Notes under the pieces: generated by a model
Database searches by the model: none
What the model was told of the DNA's origin: nothing
Seen by the model: only the letters and a program-made list of their open reading frames with translations
Position numbers and translations under genes: made by a program
NCBI GenBank assembly: GCA_003427395.1
Contig: BFEA01000176.1
Span: forward strand, 2,321,442 to 2,355,003
From: Chara braunii
Taxonomy: Eukaryota; Streptophyta; Charophyceae; Charales; Characeae
Length of the DNA stretch: 33,562 nucleotides
Reading direction: 5' to 3'
Shown here: one piece after another, positions 29,344 through 33,562 of the stretch
How the letters are laid out: the number at the start of each line of letters is the position of its first letter
Numbering within the stretch: the first letter of the stretch is position 1

Positions 29344-30265
29344 TCCTGTAGTCAGGCCTGCGATCATTCGATCGAGCCGTCAGCACTAGACAGCGACTAG
29401 AATGCCTATCCCTGGGTGTGATTCTGCGTTTAGTCTGTTGCGTTCATGTTTGTGCACGTTTCTGCGCTTGCGCGGCAGACTGCCTTATACAGCACATATT
29501 AGTTTTCTTCCCCCCACTCAACCACTACCTACCGCCCCATTTAAGTCATAATACAGGTGTCAGATCTCTCTCAAACAAGAAAATTGGTGGATGGATGTCT
29601 CCGAGAGTCAGTTTGAGAAGAGATTGCGTTGGCGGGGTCTCGTTGCAAGTACGCCCGAAGATAACAACACAAAGCGGCGGAAGAAAGCAGCGCAGAGAAT
29701 CGTTTTTCAACAGATATCCTGAATTGAGCTTGAGAGTCAGCGCAATTTCGTCATCATCATTATGTCTAGGGCGACACTAAGACGACGACTTCACCGACAA
29801 AATCCAGTGCACTTTCCTTTCGCATTCATTCAGGAAATTGCGGGTGACCCAAGCACATTGCAATACGACATACGATACTAGATCTACCCGAGAGGGCGCA
29901 TCAACCAGTAGGCCTTTCCATCTCACCACAACGTGGTCTACGCATCTGTACGCAAGTTTGCGTAGATTCGGTTGAAAAAAGTACTACCGCGGGTGTGAAT
30001 GATCGATCCCTCATTGACAAGAGTAGCCTGCCTTTTCCACGGACTGATCATAGGAACAATTCCCTCGACATCAAATTGCACACCCCCTGCTCATATATCC
30101 ATACCTTCACCATGCAATTAAGCAATTTCTCAATCCGAGACAAGCAGGCTAGCAACAATCACTCAAACCCTCATTACGTCAAATGCTTTTCTTTTTTCAG
30201 GGTGAAGGGGAGGGGGGGAGGGGTAGTGTAATCACCGAGCTCATTTCTCGATAGGAATGCAGACA
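29344..30265. other. Intergenic DNA, no gene recognised
   Basis: A G-rich run lies at about 30205-30225. Otherwise only short unremarkable frames are present. Confidence 0.45.
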
Positions 30266-30323
30266 AGGTACCACAGGGAGGTACCAGAGCCAAGTACCAG
30301 AGGCAAGTACCAGAGGCAGGTAC
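30266..30323 (+). repeat. Short tandem repeat of GTACCAGAGGCAA
   Basis: GTACC plus a purine-rich spacer recurs five times (from AAGGTACCACAGGGAG to CAGGTAC) with a unit of 13-17 bases. Confidence 0.9.
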
Positions 30324-30724
30324 TTTCTTCGTGTGAGCTTCGTCATTCGACCAACCATTTTAATGATTCATTCCTCTGCCTGCACTAAAGCTAGTTTTGG
30401 TGGTAACTTAATTCTTTTGAGCAGAGGAATTTACCCACGCTGTCAGCAGCTGGCCAAAATGAGAAGCATCCAAAGAAACAGCAGCACACGTCCTGGACAG
30501 AAGTAATGAAACGAGATGAAAAGCATAGCAGCTTGGAGACACAGGGGAGAGGGAAGACGTATTCACGGCTACGTATGCCAGTGAGTGATGAGAAGAGGAG
30601 ATGGACAAAAACACAACGCAGAGACAACAGTTTGAAGACATTGAAAACAAAGAGGGAGAAAACCTGTTAGGAAGAAACAGTGAGACAGCGATTTGCCCCG
30701 AACAGTACCGAAGAACGACAAATT

Positions 30725-30972
30725 AAGCACACATACAAACCGCCAGAACAGCACCGCGAAAAACACCGTAGGATAGTGCAAGCCGAAAAATACATACAAT
30801 GTGATTGATGCCATCAAATTCATCAAGCACACATACAAACCNTGATTGATGCCATCAAATTCATCAAGCACACATACAAACCGCCAAAACAGCACCGCGA
30901 AAAACACCGTAGGATAGTGCAAGCCGAAAAATACATAGAAGAAGGTCATTGATGCCATCAAGTTCATCAAAA
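30725..30972. repeat. Tandem repeat, about 141-bp period, with one N join
   Basis: AAGCACACATACAAACCGCC, then CAGCACCGCGAAAAACACCG and ATAGTGCAAGCCGAAAAATA occur at 30725-30796 and 30866-30937. A single N at 30842 separates two exact 40-bp copies (30802-30841 and 30843-30882). Part of the duplication may therefore be an unmerged overlap. The open frame on the - strand is repeat-driven. Confidence 0.85.
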
Positions 30973-31679
30973 TGGCATGACAGGAGAGGGGGACATGTAC
31001 TCGTTGTGTAAAGGAGAGATCTATTAAACGAGCGAGCAAACACACAAATTTCATTCATCTAGCACAGACCAATCAACCATACCATACAGCCCAGACCAAT
31101 ACTTACCAAGGTACATAGACGTACCCTCGACACGGGTATTATTTATTCGGAAAATGTTTTCATAATGTTCTCTCCTGACGGAAAGGATCCACATCACAAA
31201 CATATATATTTGAAACCCTCGAAACCCAGTAAGCAGCGCACTCAGCGAGCATCCTCGGGTAGTGATAACCTACTAATCGCAGTAATACCCAAAACACTCG
31301 TGCCATAATCACCGGAATGGAATCCCCAAAGGCTCCAACCAGCGCCAAAGAATCCACAGCATCCACATCCGGAACCCTACGTTTATTCCCTCCGGTCCCC
31401 TCCCTCCCATTACTTTCAAATGGACCATATTCACGCCACCATACTTGGAAGAAAGCCAGTCTTTCCTCACAGAGAAGACCATATTTCGTCTGGTCCCCCG
31501 ATATGGTTGTTAAAGACATTATCTCATGGCCCTTCCAAGGAAAACCAGCGCGCTATAACTTCGGACAGGGGTCGTACGCGAAGATCGACACGACCTTCAA
31601 CATAAGAAAGAAGTGGGTAACCAACCAAACGATAGATACCGCGAGGTCATTGCCAGCACAGGTCAACAGATAGACACTC
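30973..31679. other. Intergenic DNA, no feature recognised
   Basis: Overlapping frames of about 118 codons occur on both strands at 31160-31673, without a recognisable motif. A lineage-specific exon cannot be excluded. Confidence 0.4.
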
Positions 31680-31797
31680 GATGGTATTCGGCAGAAGACG
31701 AAAACAACTCGTCGCCAATAAGAAGGGACGTCGAGTCGTCGACAGATCACATTTCAGATGGTATTCGGCAGAAGACGAAAACAACTCGTCGCCAATA
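31680..31797 (+). repeat. Direct repeat, 41 bp at 77-bp spacing
   Basis: GATGGTATTCGGCAGAAGAC followed by GAAAACAACTCGTCGCCAAT occurs at 31680-31720 and 31757-31797 without visible differences. Confidence 0.95.
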
Positions 31798-31972
31798 ACA
31801 AACGAGAACTCCATCGAGAGGAAAAGCATCAACAAAGACGAAGGTCTGCCATCCTATGGTCAACGGCCCACAAGCCTCCCTGCTACGCATCTCCTGAGAT
31901 TATATAACACAATGGTATGCCTGCTCCAAACCATCCGAAGTATTTATTACACCCGTACTTTTTCCCCGAGCG

Positions 31973-32028
31973 CGCAACTCTCCATTTGCACTCTTAGCGT
32001 GCAACTCTCCATATGCACTCTTCCTCTT
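31973..32028 (+). repeat. Short tandem repeat of GCAACTCTCCATNTGCACTC
   Basis: Two near-identical units follow each other with one changed base in the middle and a small variation at the joint. Confidence 0.9.
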
Positions 32029-32446
32029 ATGGCAAGCGATCAAGGAACTAATCAATAAAAGCAGACCACGACGTTTCAAAGGCGGTACTACTCCGAGAGA
32101 GAGAGAGAGACTCTACAAATAGCACGAGTGAGTCAACGAATGAAAATGCCACAAACTTGTAGTTAGCTAACAGATTTCCTTCCACCTGGGCCGGCTAGTA
32201 TCTCCTCAAAATCGGGGGAGAAAAAAGCCATTCCTTTCCCTGCACCGACTATATTGGAGCGTCGTTGAGGACGTTAACAACCTCCAAACTTCGTTACGTC
32301 GCCAGCGATTACAATGTAACCAGGGGGCAGGAAGTCGGGGAAAGAGAGTATTTTGATTGCCTGGCCGATTCCGTGCCCTAGCCCGAAATCGCTAAAAGCA
32401 GACACGCTCCAAAACAGCAAAAATCTCCAGGGTGATTAACACCGCT
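32029..32446. other. Downstream flank of the pyrophosphatase gene
   Basis: Presumed 3' untranslated and flanking DNA of the gene on the - strand. A short GA run is at 32095-32110. A TGTAA-type element, used for polyadenylation in some green algae, occurs on the - strand near 32310-32316. No AATAAA was noticed close to the stop codon. Confidence 0.4.
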
Positions 32447-33562
32447 CTAACTGTTGCCACCGAAAAGAATGCCGCCATGCTCCTTAAAGAATGGTGCGAA
32501 GACAAGAGACTCGACTGCCATGAGCTTGATGAGGATGTTGAGAGATGGGCCCGACGTGTCCTTGAGGGGATCGCCCACGGTGTCTCCGATGACGGCTGCC
32601 TTGTGGCATGCGGAGCCCTTCGGCCCGAGCGCGCGTGACTGCTCCGTGTTGCCTGCCTCGATGAACTTCTTCGCGTTGTCCCACGCTCCGCCGGTGTTGG
32701 AGGCGGAGATGGCCATCTGCACTCCGGAAACCAGGGCGCCCGCAAGAACACCTGCTAGCGTGTACACGCCGAACAGGTAACCCGCAATNATGGGTGTGAG
32801 CATCACCAAGCAGCCTGGAGCGATCATCTCCCTGAGCGACGCGTCCGTGGAGATCATCACGCACTTCTTGTAGTCCGGCTTCACCGTTCCCTCCAGCAGG
32901 CCCGCAATGGTGTTGAACTGCCGCCTCACTTCCTCCACCATGGCCAGAGCCGCCTTGCCCACACTCTTCATCGTCATCGCCGAGAACCAGTACGGCAGCA
33001 TCGCCCCCACGAGCAGACCCACGAACTCCCTCGGTGCGATCACGTTCACCTCCGAGATGCCGGCGCGATTCACGTAGGCGCCAAACAGAGCGAGCGACAC
33101 CAGCGCAGCCGACCCGATCGCAAAGCCCTTGCCGATAGCAGCAGTCGTGTTCCCAGCCGAATCCAGCGCGTCCGTCTTCTCACGGATGGCTGGACCCATC
33201 TCTGCCATCTCGGCGATCCCACCGGCATTGTCGCTGATGGGGCCGTAGGCGTCGATGGCGAGGCAGGTGGACAGAGTGCTGAGCATTCCAAGTGCTGCGC
33301 ACGCAATGCCGTACATGGCCGCCAGGCTGTAGGAGAGGTAGACGGCGCCGGCGATGGCAAACACAGGGATGATCACAGACTTGTAACCCAGAGCCAGACC
33401 GAAGATGATGTTGGTTGCAGCTCCCGTCCTGCACGCATCCGCCACGTCGCGCACTGGCGAGTACTGGTGGCTGGTGAAGTACTCCGTGATGTACCCGATG
33501 ATCAGTCCCGCCCACAAACCGGCCGCCACGCAGAAGAACATGTACCAGTTCTTCACCACCTT
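32447..33562 (-). CDS. AVP1: K+-dependent vacuolar-type H+-pyrophosphatase, C-terminal part
   Basis: This membrane enzyme couples pyrophosphate hydrolysis to proton pumping into the vacuole. About 371 codons are visible, roughly the C-terminal half of a protein of about 760-800 residues; the frame is open through the right edge. From Met/Val near 33559, family motifs are [12 protein letters not shown] (about residues 103-114), [20 protein letters not shown] (136-155), [14 protein letters not shown] (188-201), [18 protein letters not shown] (287-298) and [20 protein letters not shown] (325-344). Ala after GNTTA marks the K+-dependent type; K+-independent enzymes have Lys there. Several hydrophobic membrane segments alternate with these loops. 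It ends [10 protein letters not shown] and TAG at 32447-32449. No intron interrupts the visible 1.1 kb, which is more GC-rich than its surroundings. One N at 32789 leaves residue 257 undetermined. AVP1 is the Arabidopsis homologue's symbol. Confidence 0.97.
   Translation of the reverse strand, partial: KVVKNWYMFFCVAAGLWAGLIIGYITEYFTSHQYSPVRDVADACRTGAATNIIFGLALGYKSVIIPVFAIAGAVYLSYSLAAMYGIACAALGMLSTLSTCLAIDAYGPISDNAGGIAEMAEMGPAIREKTDALDSAGNTTAAIGKGFAIGSAALVSLALFGAYVNRAGISEVNVIAPREFVGLLVGAMLPYWFSAMTMKSVGKAALAMVEEVRRQFNTIAGLLEGTVKPDYKKCVMISTDASLREMIAPGCLVMLTPXIAGYLFGVYTLAGVLAGALVSGVQMAISASNTGGAWDNAKKFIEAGNTEQSRALGPKGSACHKAAVIGDTVGDPLKDTSGPSLNILIKLMAVESLVFAPFFKEHGGILFGGNS

Noticed and set aside
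30569-31054. 161-codon frame on the - strand
   Set aside because: It translates the same 141-bp repeat twice and crosses an N join; the repeated Cys/Phe-rich product has no domain.
31160-31673. Overlapping frames of about 118 codons on both strands as a gene
   Set aside because: Neither has a motif or clear coding composition, and opposite-strand openness suggests composition rather than selection.

Overview
The window looks like repeat-rich nuclear DNA from a eukaryote in the green-plant lineage. The basis is a plant-type K+-dependent H+-pyrophosphatase gene cut by the right edge, a chromodomain-bearing Ty3/gypsy retrotransposon, a U6 snRNA-like sequence, tRNA-derived SINE-like repeats, many microsatellites and assembly gaps. 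A streptophyte (charophyte-like) alga is my best guess. That is inference: no single sequence here fixes the species.

Layout. Positions 1-1500: an AT microsatellite, a possible non-autonomous element with CCGAAC-rich ends and internal tandem repeats, then G-rich DNA with a strong G-quadruplex motif. About 1850-4550: decayed coding-like DNA of uncertain, probably retroelement, origin. 4555-12660: intergenic DNA with dispersed and tandem repeats, including three related hammerhead-ribozyme-like cores (6357-6414 and 8755-8810 on +, 12206-12262 on -). 12676-13552: assembly gap. 14419-14515: U6-like sequence on - without a T-run terminator. 15680-17343: two tRNA-derived SINE copies, two related long hairpins and a 55-bp tandem duplication. 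17393-26143: one complete but mutated chromovirus on the - strand with matching GTTTC target-site duplications, LTRs, primer-binding site, and gag, protease, RT, RNase H, integrase and chromodomain regions. 26157-32446: foldbacks, microsatellites, short tandem repeats and dispersed repeats. 32447-33562 (-): the C-terminal half of the vacuolar-type H+-pyrophosphatase, the only clearly intact protein gene.

The pyrophosphatase is the only host gene I can support. The retrotransposon carries every expected part but has several in-frame stops and frame changes, so it cannot move on its own as assembled. Two items stand out: the hammerhead-like family, with a compensatory base-pair change between copies, and an array of a CACGTCA-type motif (TGACGTGGC in the sense direction) in the retrotransposon leader and U3. 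All alignments and counts were made by eye.
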